A stretch of 64,000 bases of DNA, taken from Cucumibacter marinus DSM 18995. Lineage in GTDB: Bacteria; Pseudomonadota; Alphaproteobacteria; Rhizobiales; Devosiaceae. The notes below the pieces were generated by a model. That model was not told the DNA's origin. It saw nothing but the letters and a program-made list of their open reading frames with translations, and searched no databases. Shown here piece after piece: positions 45,777 to 55,458 of the stretch (within the stretch, counting starts at the first letter, position 1; each line of letters begins with the position of its first letter). Both the position numbers and the translations under genes were made by a program. Location: positions 47,166-111,165 of the forward strand of contig NZ_AUCR01000010.1 in assembly GCF_000429865.1 (NCBI RefSeq). The letters are read 5' to 3'.

Positions 45777-45808
45777 AGAGTGGGTGCCAACCGGCCCCGC
45801 TCTTTTTT
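45777..45808 (+). terminator. rimP leader: intrinsic terminator ahead of rimP
   Basis: AGAGTGGG (45777-45784) pairs with CCCGCTCT (45796-45803; one G-U pair), followed by TTTTTT (45803-45808). It sits between the putative promoter and rimP, where proteobacteria carry the rimP-leader attenuator. Likely role: premature termination tuned by NusA or antitermination. Confidence 0.75.
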
Positions 45809-45822
45809 GTTGCCCGCCAAGG

Positions 45823-45850
45823 GTCAAGCAAGCGTCAAGCAAGCGTCAAG
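45823..45850 (+). repeat. 11-bp tandem repeat in the rimP leader
   Basis: GTCAAGCAAGC repeats at 45823-45833 and 45834-45844, with a partial third copy GTCAAG at 45845-45850. It lies between the leader terminator and the rimP ribosome site (AAAGGG 45855-45860). It looks like a slippage-prone expansion; no function is known. Confidence 0.7.
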
Positions 45851-45865
45851 TTGCAAAGGGCCAAC

Positions 45866-46468
45866 GTGGAAGCGACAGACAAACGCCATATCCGCGAATC
45901 CGGTGTCGAAGCCCGCATCGCCGCGATCGCCGAACCGGTCGCCGACGGGCTCGGTTTTCGTATCGTGCGTGTCAGGGTGACCGGCGAACGCGGCTGCACG
46001 GTCCAGATCATGGCCGAGCGCCCGGATGGCGAGTTTTCGATCGCCGATTGCGAGACGCTGAGCCACGATCTGTCTCCGGTGCTCGATCTCGAGGACCCGA
46101 TCTCGACCGAATACCATCTCGAGGTCTCGTCCCCCGGCGTTGACCGCCCTTTGGTTCGGCTTGTCGATTTCGAGCGCTATGTGGGCCACGACGCCAAGAT
46201 CGAACTGCATGCCATGATCGATGGTCGCCGCCGGTTCCGTGGTTTTCTCGAACCGGTCGAGGGCAATGAAGTCGGCATTCGCCTGCCCGACGCCCCCGAG
46301 GGCACCGACCCGGTATTCCGCTTCCCGATCTCCGAGATCGCCGAGGCCAAGCTGGTCCTGACCGACCGGCTGCTGGACGAGGCGGCCAAGCGCCAGCGCG
46401 AGGCCGATCCGCTCGAGGATCCCGAGATCGAAACCGAAACTGACAATGACGAGGATGCCGGCGCCTGA
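45866..46468 (+). CDS. rimP: Ribosome maturation factor RimP
   Basis: 200 residues. RimP helps assemble the 30S subunit. The N-terminal alpha/beta domain has GFRIVRVRVTGERGCTVQIM and the conserved YHLEVSSPGVDRPL, followed by a small SH3-like barrel. The C-terminus is acidic. GTG 45866 is preceded by AAAGGG; a TTG at 45851 is in frame. First gene of the rimP-nusA-ylxR-infB operon, 29 bp before nusA. Confidence 0.95.
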   Translation: MEATDKRHIRESGVEARIAAIAEPVADGLGFRIVRVRVTGERGCTVQIMAERPDGEFSIADCETLSHDLSPVLDLEDPISTEYHLEVSSPGVDRPLVRLVDFERYVGHDAKIELHAMIDGRRRFRGFLEPVEGNEVGIRLPDAPEGTDPVFRFPISEIAEAKLVLTDRLLDEAAKRQREADPLEDPEIETETDNDEDAGA

Positions 46469-46497
46469 TGCGCCCGCCAATCGAGGAGTGAACGACA

Positions 46498-48123
46498 ATG
46501 GCCGTTTCCGCCAACAGGCTTGAGCTTTTGCAGGTCGCGGACGCGCTCGCGCGGGAGAAATCCATCGACCGCACCCTGGTCATCGACGCGATGGAGGACG
46601 CCATCGAGAAGGCGGCCCGTTCGCGCTATGGCGCCGAGACCGAAATCCGCGCCGAGATCAATCCCAAGACCGGCGAACTGCGCATGTGGCGCCTACTCGA
46701 GATTGTCGACAATGTCGAGGAATATGGCCGCCAGATCTCGCTCGAGGATGCCAAGGCCAAGAACAGCGCCGCGACCCTTGGTGATTATATCACCGAGCCG
46801 CTCCCCCCGCTCGAGTTCAACCGCGTTGCCGCCCAGTCGGCCAAGCAGGTGATCGTGCAAAAGGTCCGCGAGGCCGAGCGCGAGCGCATGTTCGAGGAAT
46901 ACAAGGACCGCATTGGCGAGATCGTCAATGGCACCGTCAAGCGCGTCGAATACGGCAATGTCATCGTCGATCTCGGCCGTGGCGAAGCCATCATCCGCCG
47001 CGACGAGCTGATCCCGCGCGAGACCTTCCGCTATGGCGACCGCGTCCGCGCCTATATCTACGATGTGCGCCGCGAACAGCGCGGGCCGCAGATCTTCCTG
47101 TCGCGCTCGCACCCGCAATTCATGGCCAAATTGTTCATGCAGGAAGTGCCGGAGATTTACGACGGCATCATCCAGATCCGCTCGATCGCCCGCGATCCGG
47201 GCTCGCGCGCCAAGATCGCCGTCACCTCGAACGAATCCTCGATCGATCCGGTCGGCGCCTGTGTGGGTATGCGCGGTTCGCGTGTCCAGGCTGTGGTCAA
47301 CGAACTCCAGGGCGAAAAGATCGACATCATCCCCTGGACCGACCAGATCGCCGATCTCGTCGTCTCCGCCCTGCAGCCCGCCGAAGTGGCCAAGGTCGTG
47401 CTCGACGAACAGGCCGAGCGCATCGAGGTCGTGGTGCCCGACGAACAGCTTTCGCTGGCCATTGGCCGGCGCGGCCAGAATGTGCGTCTCGCCAGCCAGC
47501 TCATCGGCTGGGATATCGACATCCTGACCGAGCAGGAAGAATCCGAACGCCGCCAGAAGGAATTCACCGAACGCTCCGAGCTGTTCATGAACGCCATGAA
47601 TGTCGACGAGATGGTGGCCCAGCTGCTGGCGTCCGAAGGCTTCTCCTCGCTCGAGGAAGTCGCTTATGTCGAGCCCGAGGAAATCTCCTCGATCGAGGGC
47701 TTTGACGAAGACACCGCTGCCGAGATCCAGGCCCGCGCCCGCGAGTTCCTCGAACAGCTCGAGCGCGATCGCGATGAAGAACGCCAGGCGCTTGGCGTTT
47801 CCGACGATCTTTATGAGATCGACGGTCTCAACGCTGCCATGCTCGTGGCCCTCGGCAAGGAAGACATCAAGACGATGGAAGACTTTGCCGGTTGCGCCGC
47901 TGACGATCTGGTCGGTTGGGTCGAGCGCCAGGATGGCGAAGTGAAACGCTTTGAAGGCACGCTGTCTGAGTTCCCGGTCTCCCGCGAGGAAGCCGAGGAC
48001 ATGATCATGACCGCGCGCCTCAAGGCCGGCTGGGTGACCGAGGAAGACCTCGCCCCGGCCGAAGAAGAAACCGATGGCGATGTCGAGGCGGAGGCTGAAG
48101 CCGACGCCGAGACCAGCGCCTGA
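46498..48123 (+). CDS. nusA: Transcription termination/antitermination factor NusA
   Basis: 541 residues. It modulates pausing, termination and rRNA antitermination. In order: RNA-polymerase-binding N-domain (about 1-130), S1 domain (about 135-200, [20 protein letters not shown]), two KH domains (about 205-345, with [18 protein letters not shown] and [16 protein letters not shown]), then two C-terminal helix-hairpin-helix/acidic repeats to the end. The C-terminus is highly acidic. Operon member between rimP and the YlxR gene. Confidence 0.98.
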   Translation: MAVSANRLELLQVADALAREKSIDRTLVIDAMEDAIEKAARSRYGAETEIRAEINPKTGELRMWRLLEIVDNVEEYGRQISLEDAKAKNSAATLGDYITEPLPPLEFNRVAAQSAKQVIVQKVREAERERMFEEYKDRIGEIVNGTVKRVEYGNVIVDLGRGEAIIRRDELIPRETFRYGDRVRAYIYDVRREQRGPQIFLSRSHPQFMAKLFMQEVPEIYDGIIQIRSIARDPGSRAKIAVTSNESSIDPVGACVGMRGSRVQAVVNELQGEKIDIIPWTDQIADLVVSALQPAEVAKVVLDEQAERIEVVVPDEQLSLAIGRRGQNVRLASQLIGWDIDILTEQEESERRQKEFTERSELFMNAMNVDEMVAQLLASEGFSSLEEVAYVEPEEISSIEGFDEDTAAEIQARAREFLEQLERDRDEERQALGVSDDLYEIDGLNAAMLVALGKEDIKTMEDFAGCAADDLVGWVERQDGEVKRFEGTLSEFPVSREEAEDMIMTARLKAGWVTEEDLAPAEEETDGDVEAEAEADAETSA

Positions 48124-48148
48124 CGGTCAGAGAGGATGACCCGGCCCG

Positions 48149-48760
48149 ATGCCCAAACGCGGCGAAATAGAGCGCCAGTGCTGTGTGACCCGGCAGTCTC
48201 TGCCGGCGGCGGACATGGTGCGTTTTGCCGTGGGGCCGGACGGGTCGCTCGCCCCTGATATCGATAATCGCGCGGGCGGGCGCGGGGCCTGGGTCACCCT
48301 CGATCAGGCCCGGGTGGACGAGGCGGTTCGGCGCAATGCCTTCGCGCGGGCGCTCAAATCGCCGGTCTCGGTGCCCTCGGACCTTGCCAATCTGACCCGT
48401 GCGCGTTTAGAACAGCGGCTCCTTGGCGCGTTGGGCCTGGCGCGCAAGGCGGGGCAACTGGTCATGGGCGCAGCCAAAACCGAAGCGGCGATTGCTGCCG
48501 GGACCGTTTTGGCGCTGATCACAGCCAGCGATGCCCGACCCGATGGCAGGCGCAAAATTCTGGCGGTCATGCAGCGTGCCGGTCGCATCGATCACACGCC
48601 GCATATTGAATCGTTTTCCAGTGACCGATTGGGTTTGGCATTGGGAGGCGAAAATGTGATACATGCTGCGCTCATCGACGGAGCGGCGGCAAAAACGGCG
48701 GTGGACCGGTACCACAGATTGGCCCGCTATACCGCAACAACGGATGAATCAGTTAGGTAG
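48149..48760 (+). CDS. YlxR-type RNA-binding protein (DUF448) with L7Ae-like domain
   Basis: 203 residues, two domains. The YlxR/DUF448 part is at about 8-75 (RQCCVTRQSLPAADMVRFAV, GGRGAWV). The L7Ae/L30e-like part is at about 88-185 (LLGALGLARKAGQLVMGAAK). The two-domain form is usual in alphaproteobacteria. Both folds bind structured RNA, and YlxR-type proteins have been linked to RNase P and to the nusA-infB operon. It lies 25 bp after nusA and 3 bp before infB. Confidence 0.93.
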   Translation: MPKRGEIERQCCVTRQSLPAADMVRFAVGPDGSLAPDIDNRAGGRGAWVTLDQARVDEAVRRNAFARALKSPVSVPSDLANLTRARLEQRLLGALGLARKAGQLVMGAAKTEAAIAAGTVLALITASDARPDGRRKILAVMQRAGRIDHTPHIESFSSDRLGLALGGENVIHAALIDGAAAKTAVDRYHRLARYTATTDESVR

Positions 48761-48763
48761 CGA

Positions 48764-51301
48764 ATGAGTGACAAGGACAAGCGCAGCGATTCAACGCTCG
48801 GTGCCGGGGGCAAAAAGACCCTGACGCTGAAGGGCCCGGCCAATCTTGGCTCGCGCCCGGGCGGATCGCGGTCTTCCCGGACTGTCGTGGTCGAAAAACG
48901 GACCCGCCGCGTCGCCGCGCCGGGCGGTCCGTCGCGTCCGCAGCCCGCTGCCGACAAGGGACGCCCCGGCAGCCCGCAAAACCGCAGGTCCGCCGTGCCG
49001 CGTTCCGCCGGTTTGACCGAGCGCGAATCCGAGGCCCGCGAACGCGCCCTGCGCGAGGCGGCCTCCCGCGCCGTTCAGGAGCGCGAGGAAGCCGAACGCC
49101 AGGCCAAGCGCCGCGCCGAGGAAGACGCCCGCCGCAAGGCCGAGCGTGAAGAAGCCGAACGCCTGCGCGCCGAAGAGGAAGCGCGGCTCGAGGCCGAGCG
49201 CGAAAAGAAGGAACGCGAGGAGGCCAAGACCCGCAAGCGCGAGCAGCCGGCCAAGGCCCCCGACGTGCCGGCCGAACCGCCCGCACCGCCTTCGGAAAAG
49301 CCGATCACGCGCAACACCAATCGCGGCGCGCCGCTCGTCAACGAGGACGAACTGGCCCGCGCCAAGCGCGCGGCCAAGCCTGCGCCTTCGAAAAAGCCCA
49401 CAAGCGACGATCGCCGTCGCACCCGGCTGACCGTCACCCGTGCCCTGTCTGGCGATGGCGACCGTGATCGCGCGCCTTCGCTGGCCGCGATGCGCCGCCG
49501 CCGCGAAAAGCAGAAGGGCAAACAGACCGCCAGCCATGAGAAGATCGCCCGTGAGGTGACCATTCCTGAGGCGATCACCGTCCAGGAACTGGCCAACCGC
49601 ATGGCCGAGCGCTCCGTCGATGTGATCAAGCTGCTCATGCAGCAGGGCCAGATGGCCACCATCAACGATGTGCTCGACGCCGATACGGCTGAACTGATCG
49701 CCACCGAGATGGGCCACACGGTCAAGCGCGTGGCGGAATCCGACGTGGAAGAAGGCCTGTTCGACGAAGCCAGCGCCGATGCGGATACCGATCTGCAGCC
49801 GCGCCCGCCGGTCGTCACCATCATGGGCCATGTCGACCACGGCAAGACCTCGCTGCTTGATGCATTGCGCTCGGCCAATGTGGTTTCGGGCGAGGCCGGT
49901 GGCATCACCCAGCATATCGGCGCCTATCAGGTGACCCAGGGTGACAATCAGATCACCTTCCTCGATACGCCGGGCCACGAAGCCTTCACCGCCATGCGCG
50001 CCCGTGGCGCCCAGGCGACCGACATCGCCATTCTGGTGGTGGCGGCGGATGATGGCGTCATGCCCCAGACCATCGAATCGATCAAACATGCCAAGGCGGC
50101 CGGCGTGCCGATCATCGTGGCGATCAACAAGATGGATAAGCCCGAGGCCGATCCTTCCCGCGTACGCAACGAACTGCTTCAGCACGAAGTCTTCGTTGAA
50201 TCTCTGGGCGGTGAAGTGCTCGAGGTCGAGGTGTCCGCAGCCAAGAAGACCAATCTCGACAAGCTGCTCGATGCGGTCCTGTTGCAGTCCGAACTGCTCG
50301 AACTCAAGGCCAATCCCAATGGCCGCGCCGAAGGTACCGTCATCGAAGCCAAGCTCGACAAGGGCCGCGGCGCCGTGGCGACCGTGCTCGTCCAGCGCGG
50401 CACCCTCAAGGTCGGCGATATTCTCGTGGCCGGCGCCGAATGGGCCAAGGTCCGCGCGCTGATCAACGACAAGGGCCAGCAGGTCAAGGAAGCCGGTCCC
50501 TCGACCCCGGTCGAAGTGCTCGGTTTCTCCGGTGTCCCCGATGCCGGCGACCGCTTCTCGGTTGTTGAAAGCGAGGCGCGTGCCCGCGAAGTCACCGAAT
50601 ACCGCCAGCGCAAGCTGCGCGAAAAATCGGCAGGCGGCGGCGTGACCTCGCTCGAGCAGATGATGACCCAGCTCAAGAAGGACGATCTGGCCAAGTTCCC
50701 GCTCGTCATCAAGGGCGACGTGCAGGGTTCGGTCGAAGCCATTGTCGGCGCGCTCGACAAGCTCGGCACCGATGAGGTGACGGCCCAGATCCTGATGGCG
50801 GGTGTCGGTGGTATCACCGAATCCGACGTGACCCTGGCCCAGGCCTCGGGCGCGATCATCATCGGCTTCAATGTCCGCGCCAACAAGCAGGCCCGCGAGT
50901 CTGCCGAGCGCGAAGGCATCGAGATCCGCTATTACAACGTGATCTACGATCTTGTTGACGACGTGAAGTCGGCCATGTCCGGCCTTTTGTCGCCCGAACG
51001 CCGCGAGACCTTCATCGGCAATGCCGAGATCCTCGAGGTGTTCAACATCACCAAGGTCGGCAAGGTTGCCGGTTGCCGGGTTACCGAAGGCATGGTCGAA
51101 CGCGGGGCTGGCGTCCGCCTGATCCGCGACGACGTCGTCATTCACGAAGGCAAGCTCTCGACCCTCAAGCGCTTCAAGGACGAGGTCAAGGAAGTGCAGG
51201 GCGGTCAGGAATGCGGCATGGCCTTCGAAAAATACGAGGACATGCGCGCCGGCGACATCATCGAATGCTACCGCGTCGAGCACGTCACCCGGACGCTGTG
51301 A
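48764..51301 (+). CDS. infB: Translation initiation factor IF-2
   Basis: 845 residues. IF-2 is the GTPase that brings fMet-tRNA to the 30S subunit. The N-terminal 250 residues are a charged, Arg/Glu/Ala-rich, probably coiled region. An IF2_N domain follows ([20 protein letters not shown]), then the G domain with [12 protein letters not shown] (G1), DTPGHEAF (G3) and INKMDK (G4). Domains II, III and the tRNA-binding C2 domain complete it. Its TGA overlaps the ATG of a secreted-protein gene by one base. Confidence 0.98.
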   Translation: MSDKDKRSDSTLGAGGKKTLTLKGPANLGSRPGGSRSSRTVVVEKRTRRVAAPGGPSRPQPAADKGRPGSPQNRRSAVPRSAGLTERESEARERALREAASRAVQEREEAERQAKRRAEEDARRKAEREEAERLRAEEEARLEAEREKKEREEAKTRKREQPAKAPDVPAEPPAPPSEKPITRNTNRGAPLVNEDELARAKRAAKPAPSKKPTSDDRRRTRLTVTRALSGDGDRDRAPSLAAMRRRREKQKGKQTASHEKIAREVTIPEAITVQELANRMAERSVDVIKLLMQQGQMATINDVLDADTAELIATEMGHTVKRVAESDVEEGLFDEASADADTDLQPRPPVVTIMGHVDHGKTSLLDALRSANVVSGEAGGITQHIGAYQVTQGDNQITFLDTPGHEAFTAMRARGAQATDIAILVVAADDGVMPQTIESIKHAKAAGVPIIVAINKMDKPEADPSRVRNELLQHEVFVESLGGEVLEVEVSAAKKTNLDKLLDAVLLQSELLELKANPNGRAEGTVIEAKLDKGRGAVATVLVQRGTLKVGDILVAGAEWAKVRALINDKGQQVKEAGPSTPVEVLGFSGVPDAGDRFSVVESEARAREVTEYRQRKLREKSAGGGVTSLEQMMTQLKKDDLAKFPLVIKGDVQGSVEAIVGALDKLGTDEVTAQILMAGVGGITESDVTLAQASGAIIIGFNVRANKQARESAEREGIEIRYYNVIYDLVDDVKSAMSGLLSPERRETFIGNAEILEVFNITKVGKVAGCRVTEGMVERGAGVRLIRDDVVIHEGKLSTLKRFKDEVKEVQGGQECGMAFEKYEDMRAGDIIECYRVEHVTRTL

Positions 51302-51981
51302 TGATCGCGGTCCGGCGGAATTTTGGAGCCGCGGTTTGCGCCGCGGCTCTGTCTTTTGCAGGTCCGGCAATGGGCCAGGCCGAGCCCAATTTCCGGGCCG
51401 GCGAGAACACGGTCAGCATCGAGATGACCGGCGTGGAAATCGAGCTCGCCAGACCCGACTGGGTCTTGCCTTCTGTCCCTGCCGAAGATGTCGCCGGGCA
51501 TGTCCGCACCTATCACGACGAAAACGATCAAGGCGTGGCCTTGTTCGAGATGATCCCGGTTTCCGAGACCTTCGAGACCTGGACCCGCTTGTCTGCCGTG
51601 CTGTCGATCCAGCAACCGGGCAGCACCATTGCAAGCCAGGAGCCAATGCTGGCCCAGGCCTTCGTGCTCAATTGCGCCCCGTCTTCGCTCTCGCTCAACA
51701 AGCTGCCGCCGCAGCCGGGTTATGAAGGCGCTTCTTATGTCATCCTGTGTGGAGAGTTCACGGGAACCGACACCGGCACCGCCGACGGGATGGGTGAGAT
51801 CCTGCTCGCCGTGATCCTGGAAAACGAGGGCGGTTCCGTCCGTTTCTACGAGGAATTTCGCGGACCCGCCTTTTCCCTTGAAAACGAAGGGACCTGGCCG
51901 ATATCAGAACAGGAAATCACGCTGCGCCTCGCCTTCATGCATCTATCGGCCCGGATCGGCGACGCGCAAGACAAGAACTGA
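51301..51981 (+). CDS. Secreted protein of unknown function inside the infB-rbfA operon
   Basis: 226 residues, unrecognised. A signal peptide is clear ([27 protein letters not shown], cleavage probably after AMG-QA). The mature part is acidic, with GVEIELARPDWVLPSV, a Cys pair (NCAPSS and ILCGEF) that could form a disulfide in the periplasm, and ISEQEITLRLAFMHLSARIG near the end. It starts at the infB stop (TGATG) and ends 6 bp before rbfA, so it is translationally coupled into a core translation operon. Confidence 0.8.
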   Translation: MIAVRRNFGAAVCAAALSFAGPAMGQAEPNFRAGENTVSIEMTGVEIELARPDWVLPSVPAEDVAGHVRTYHDENDQGVALFEMIPVSETFETWTRLSAVLSIQQPGSTIASQEPMLAQAFVLNCAPSSLSLNKLPPQPGYEGASYVILCGEFTGTDTGTADGMGEILLAVILENEGGSVRFYEEFRGPAFSLENEGTWPISEQEITLRLAFMHLSARIGDAQDKN

Positions 51982-51987
51982 ACAATC

Positions 51988-52407
51988 ATGCCCAAGAACC
52001 AAAAATCCCGCGGCCCCTCCCAACGCATGCTGCGCGTCGGCGAACTGGTCCGCCACGCCATTTCCGATCTGCTCGCGCGCGGCGAAGTCGCCGACCCCGA
52101 GCTCGACGGGGTCATGGTCACCGTGCCCGAAGTGCGCATGACCTCGGACCTGAAGCTCGCCTCGGTCTATGTGCTGCCGCTCGGCGGCGAGGGCGCCGAC
52201 AAGATCGTTGCCGCACTGACCCGGAACAAGAAGTTCATCCGCGGCGAACTCGGCCACCGGGTCGATATGCGCTTCACCCCGGACCTGCGCTTTTTCGTCG
52301 ACACGACCTTTGACGAGGCCAGCCGGATCGATGCGCTGTTGAAGTCCGACAAGGTGCGCCAGGACCTCGAGAAACCCCGGGATGATGACCCCCAGGACGA
52401 GGACTAG
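51988..52407 (+). CDS. rbfA: 30S ribosome-binding factor RbfA
   Basis: 139 residues. RbfA binds immature 30S subunits and helps 16S rRNA maturation, notably in the cold. The single KH-like domain has RMLRVGELVRHAISDLLARG, VTVPEVRMTSDLKLASVYV, and the ending LRFFVDTTFDEASRIDALL, all standard. An acidic tail ends it. It follows the secreted-protein gene by 6 bp and precedes truB. Confidence 0.96.
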   Translation: MPKNQKSRGPSQRMLRVGELVRHAISDLLARGEVADPELDGVMVTVPEVRMTSDLKLASVYVLPLGGEGADKIVAALTRNKKFIRGELGHRVDMRFTPDLRFFVDTTFDEASRIDALLKSDKVRQDLEKPRDDDPQDED

Positions 52408-52516
52408 CCGGTTCGCCGAACCGGCAAGGGAGGCCACCCGCCAAGGCTCAGCCAGCGCGCCAATTTCAAGAGACCCCGTGACAGACACCAAGCCCTCTCC
52501 GCAAAGCGGCGGACAA

Positions 52517-53425
52517 ATGACTCAAAAGCGGCGCAACAAGCGCAACATCTCCGGCTGGATCGTTCTGGACAAGCCGTTCGACGTGACCTCGACCCAGGCC
52601 GTCGGCAAGCTCAAATTCCTGTTCGAGGCCAAAAAGGCCGGCCATGCCGGCACGCTGGACCCGCTGGCGACCGGCATCCTGCCTATCGCGCTCGGGGAAG
52701 CGACCAAGACCGTCCCCTATATCCAGGATGGCGAGAAGATCTATCGCTTCGACCTTGTCTGGGGCTCGGCGACCGAGACCGACGATGCCGAAGGCGCGGT
52801 CATCGAGACCTCCGATCGTCGCCCGACCGAAGACGAATTGCGCAATGCGCTGCCGCAATTCACCGGGGTCATCACCCAAATCCCGCCGGCCTATTCCGCC
52901 ATCAAGATCAAGGGCGAACGGGCTTACGATCTCGCCCGCGCCGGAGAGAAGGTCGAAGTGCCGCCCCGCGAGGTCGAGATCGAGGCGTTTGAGCTGATTT
53001 CTCATTCGCCCGAGCGCTCCAGCTTCGAGGTCACCTGCCAGAAGGGCACTTATGTGCGCGCGCTGGCCCGTGATCTGGCGAGGGTGCTCGGTACCTGCGG
53101 CCATGTCGGCGCGCTCCGGCGTACTCGTGTCGGCCCTTTTGCCGAAGAGGATGCGGTCACCGTCGATGCGCTCGAGGCGGTGTCGCGCGATGACCGCGAC
53201 GCCATGCTGCTGCCGGTCTCTGCCGGGATTGCGGATTTGCCCGAAGTAAATGTCGACACCCGCCAGTCAGCCACCATCCGGCTCGGCAATCCGGTGCTGT
53301 TGACCGGGGCCAATGCTCCGATTGCCATGGATGAGGCCGCCGCCATCTGCGCCGGCGAGCTCGTCGCCATCGGCTATGTCGAAAAGGGCCAGTTCAAGCC
53401 CAGCCGGGTGATCCTGCCGGGTTGA
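52517..53425 (+). CDS. truB: tRNA pseudouridine(55) synthase
   Basis: 302 residues. It makes pseudouridine 55 in the T loop of tRNAs. The catalytic Asp lies in HAGTLDPLATGILP; GWIVLDKPFDVTST starts the domain, and YSAIKIKGERAYDLAR and KGTYVRALARDLA follow. ATG 52517 is used; GTG 52478 would add 13 residues. Last gene of the rightward translation operon before the leftward serine hydrolase. A TTGATCA/TGATCAA inverted repeat (53422-53428 with 53440-53446) spans the two facing stop codons. Confidence 0.96.
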   Translation: MTQKRRNKRNISGWIVLDKPFDVTSTQAVGKLKFLFEAKKAGHAGTLDPLATGILPIALGEATKTVPYIQDGEKIYRFDLVWGSATETDDAEGAVIETSDRRPTEDELRNALPQFTGVITQIPPAYSAIKIKGERAYDLARAGEKVEVPPREVEIEAFELISHSPERSSFEVTCQKGTYVRALARDLARVLGTCGHVGALRRTRVGPFAEEDAVTVDALEAVSRDDRDAMLLPVSAGIADLPEVNVDTRQSATIRLGNPVLLTGANAPIAMDEAAAICAGELVAIGYVEKGQFKPSRVILPG

Positions 53426-53442
53426 TCACATCACGCTGTTGA

Positions 53443-54654
53443 TCAATTGGCGCTGTCGTCCCTTGCCAGTTGGCCGAGAAGCGAGCCGTAGGCGGTGATC
53501 GCGTCATTCTCGTCGATCGCCTCGGGGTCGTTGACCGTATAGGCGACACAGAACCCGTCGCCATCCTCGTTTTCGAGCCATGTGGTGAGATTGAGCACGC
53601 CGGTCTCGCTGCCGCCCTTGAAGGCGATCTTTGCCCAGTCATTGGCGTCGGCCACCCCGGGATTGATGGCAAACAGGTCGAGATCGCGCACATCCTCGAT
53701 CAGCCCGCAAAGCTGATAGGCGCTCAAATACCATTCGACACCCTTTTCATGCGGCGCGCCGACGTCACGGGCGGCAGGCAGCGGTAGATCCTGCAGCTCG
53801 GCAAGCACTGCCCGTTTTTCGGCATCACTGCCCTCGGCAAAGCGCTTGCGCAGATCATCCTCGGCCTTGAGCTTGAACAGGTCCTGGGTGCGCATGGTGA
53901 CCTGACCGCCCAGCGCCGCCTCCACCGGCTCCTGTCCGACAACCCGCATCAGCAAATCGGTGGCCGTGTTGTCGCTTTGCGAGATCATCAGGCTGGCCGC
54001 CGTGTGGATGGTCAGCGGTGATCCGGCCGGATAGGCCTGTAATATGCCGCTGGGCAGCGAGCGGTCGGTCTCGGTCAGGGTAATGACCTCGTCCCAATCA
54101 TGCTCGCCGGCCTCGATTTTGTCTGTGAGGGCCTGCAATACGCCCAGCTTGAAGGCCGACCCGACAGCCAGTTCGGTGTTGGCGCCGTGCTCATGGATCA
54201 CTTCGCCATTGCGCGTCACAAGCAGATGCACCTGTTCCCCGAACGCCAGCAGCTTGTCGGCCTGCGCGGTGAATTCGCCGCCGGTTTCGACCGGTGCGCG
54301 GAACAACAGCCCGGCAATCCTGCCCTCCTGATCAAGGACGATCTCGACCACCATTTCATGGCTCGGTGTGGTCACCACATAGCGCCCGTCACTGCCTTCT
54401 ATCCCGGTTGGCTCCCCGATATCGTTGTGAAGCTGGCTGAGCAGAGTGTTGACCTCTGAGACCGGCACCATCTGCAAGAACGAAGGCGCGAATTGGTTGG
54501 CCTCCGCTTCGCCCGCGGTCAAAAGCTCTTCGATGACCTCCTTTTCGGGGTTGGCGGGTTGGGCGAGCGAAGGCGAGACCATCAGGCTGGCAGCGCCCAG
54601 TGCCATGAGGAAAGTCACGATGCGGCCCAAAGTGGTGTTCGGGAGGCGGGTCAT
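53443..54654 (-). CDS. Secreted serine hydrolase, class A beta-lactamase fold
   Basis: 403 residues. A signal peptide (about 1-31, ending SLAQP) is followed by an unassigned region to about 130. A class A beta-lactamase/transpeptidase-like domain follows: SxxK motif GSAFKLG, SDN motif SQSDNT and KGGSETG in place of KTG. The catalytic Ser and Lys are present. The usual Glu166 omega-loop signature is not obvious, so it may be a peptidase or esterase and not an antibiotic-hydrolysing enzyme. It lies on the opposite strand between truB and rpsO. Confidence 0.85.
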   Translation of the reverse strand: MTRLPNTTLGRIVTFLMALGAASLMVSPSLAQPANPEKEVIEELLTAGEAEANQFAPSFLQMVPVSEVNTLLSQLHNDIGEPTGIEGSDGRYVVTTPSHEMVVEIVLDQEGRIAGLLFRAPVETGGEFTAQADKLLAFGEQVHLLVTRNGEVIHEHGANTELAVGSAFKLGVLQALTDKIEAGEHDWDEVITLTETDRSLPSGILQAYPAGSPLTIHTAASLMISQSDNTATDLLMRVVGQEPVEAALGGQVTMRTQDLFKLKAEDDLRKRFAEGSDAEKRAVLAELQDLPLPAARDVGAPHEKGVEWYLSAYQLCGLIEDVRDLDLFAINPGVADANDWAKIAFKGGSETGVLNLTTWLENEDGDGFCVAYTVNDPEAIDENDAITAYGSLLGQLARDDSAN

Positions 54655-54767
54655 GAAAGGGTCCTTTGCTCTCGCTGTCTGATGGCCTGTTCGGCAAACA
54701 TGGGAAGCGCGCCATCGGTTTCAACACGTGGTTTGCGCATCTCGCGCCCCGCCCGCCGGGCTGGTGC

Positions 54768-54796
54768 TTTACACAAACCGTGCCTTGCCCTATAAG
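54768..54796 (+). promoter_or_regulatory. Putative promoter of rpsO
   Basis: TTTACA (54768-54773) and TATAAG (54791-54796) with a 17-bp spacer, a good sigma-70 match, about 90 bp before rpsO. It is needed because the leftward hydrolase gene cuts rpsO off from truB. Confidence 0.6.
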
Positions 54797-54888
54797 CCGC
54801 CGCAACCGCATGCGCGGTGACTTTGGCCCATGCTGGACGACATCCCGGCACAGGGCGTCTCACCCCTCTCATTTTGAAAGGAAATCCG

Positions 54889-55158
54889 ATGTCGATTACG
54901 CCTGAGCGCAAATCGGAACTGATCAAGGAATATGCGACCAAAGGGGACGATACCGGTTCTCCGGAAGTCCAGGTTGCGATCCTGACCGAACGCATCTCGA
55001 ATTTGACCGAGCACTTCAACACCCACAAGAAGGATAACCATTCCCGCCGTGGGCTTTTGAAGCTTGTCAGCCAGCGCCGCCGTCTTCTTGACTATGTCAG
55101 GGCTCGCGACGAGGCGCGCTACAAGAGCCTCATTGAAAGGCTTGGTCTGCGCCGCTAA
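54889..55158 (+). CDS. rpsO: 30S ribosomal protein S15 (uS15)
   Basis: 89 residues, exactly the usual size. uS15 binds 16S rRNA early in 30S assembly. The family features [31 protein letters not shown] and LLDYVRARD are present. AAAGGAAA precedes the ATG. rpsO and pnp are neighbours in most proteobacteria; here they are separated by 300 bp with two hairpins. Confidence 0.98.
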   Translation: MSITPERKSELIKEYATKGDDTGSPEVQVAILTERISNLTEHFNTHKKDNHSRRGLLKLVSQRRRLLDYVRARDEARYKSLIERLGLRR

Positions 55159-55173
55159 CCGGCGAAAGATCTG

Positions 55174-55198
55174 ACGCCGCGCCCACCGGGCGCGGCGT
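55174..55198 (+). terminator. 11-bp hairpin after rpsO
   Basis: ACGCCGCGCCC (55174-55184) and GGGCGCGGCGT (55188-55198), loop ACC, 15 bp after the rpsO stop. The following TGCGCTTT is a poor T-run. It is probably a partial terminator or a barrier protecting rpsO mRNA, as in the E. coli rpsO-pnp gap. Confidence 0.6.
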
Positions 55199-55378
55199 TG
55201 CGCTTTGGGCATGCCGGCAACGGGTGCCCGGGGCAACGGGCCGGACCTGCGGAACCAAGACGATCCGCCCCGGTTCGACAGGCCAGTTCGCCGTGCTGAA
55301 GTGGGGCATGGCAGGATCGCCGGCCGCTTTTGAATTCCCGGCCCTTCGGGCCCCTCAGAAGCGTCTTGCCATCTTGCC

Positions 55379-55448
55379 CATGTTCCACCCGACACCCGGA
55401 CCGGCGACGCGCCGGCCGCCATGGGGGCGGCCTGCGTTTTGGAACATG
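55379..55448 (+). promoter_or_regulatory. Long hairpin in the pnp 5' leader
   Basis: CATGTTCCA (55379-55387) pairs exactly with TGGAACATG (55440-55448), closing a 52-nt loop. Inside is a second stem, GGCCGCC (55414-55420) with GGCGGCC (55426-55432). It ends at the ribosome site and 10 nt before the pnp start. E. coli pnp has a leader hairpin cut by RNase III for autoregulation; this structure is placed to do the same. The function is inferred. Confidence 0.6.
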
Positions 55449-55458
55449 AGGACAATCA

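Noticed and set aside
48791..51370. 859-codon open frame on the minus strand
   Set aside because: Antisense to infB. Length is explained by few stop codons on the complement of a GC-rich gene.
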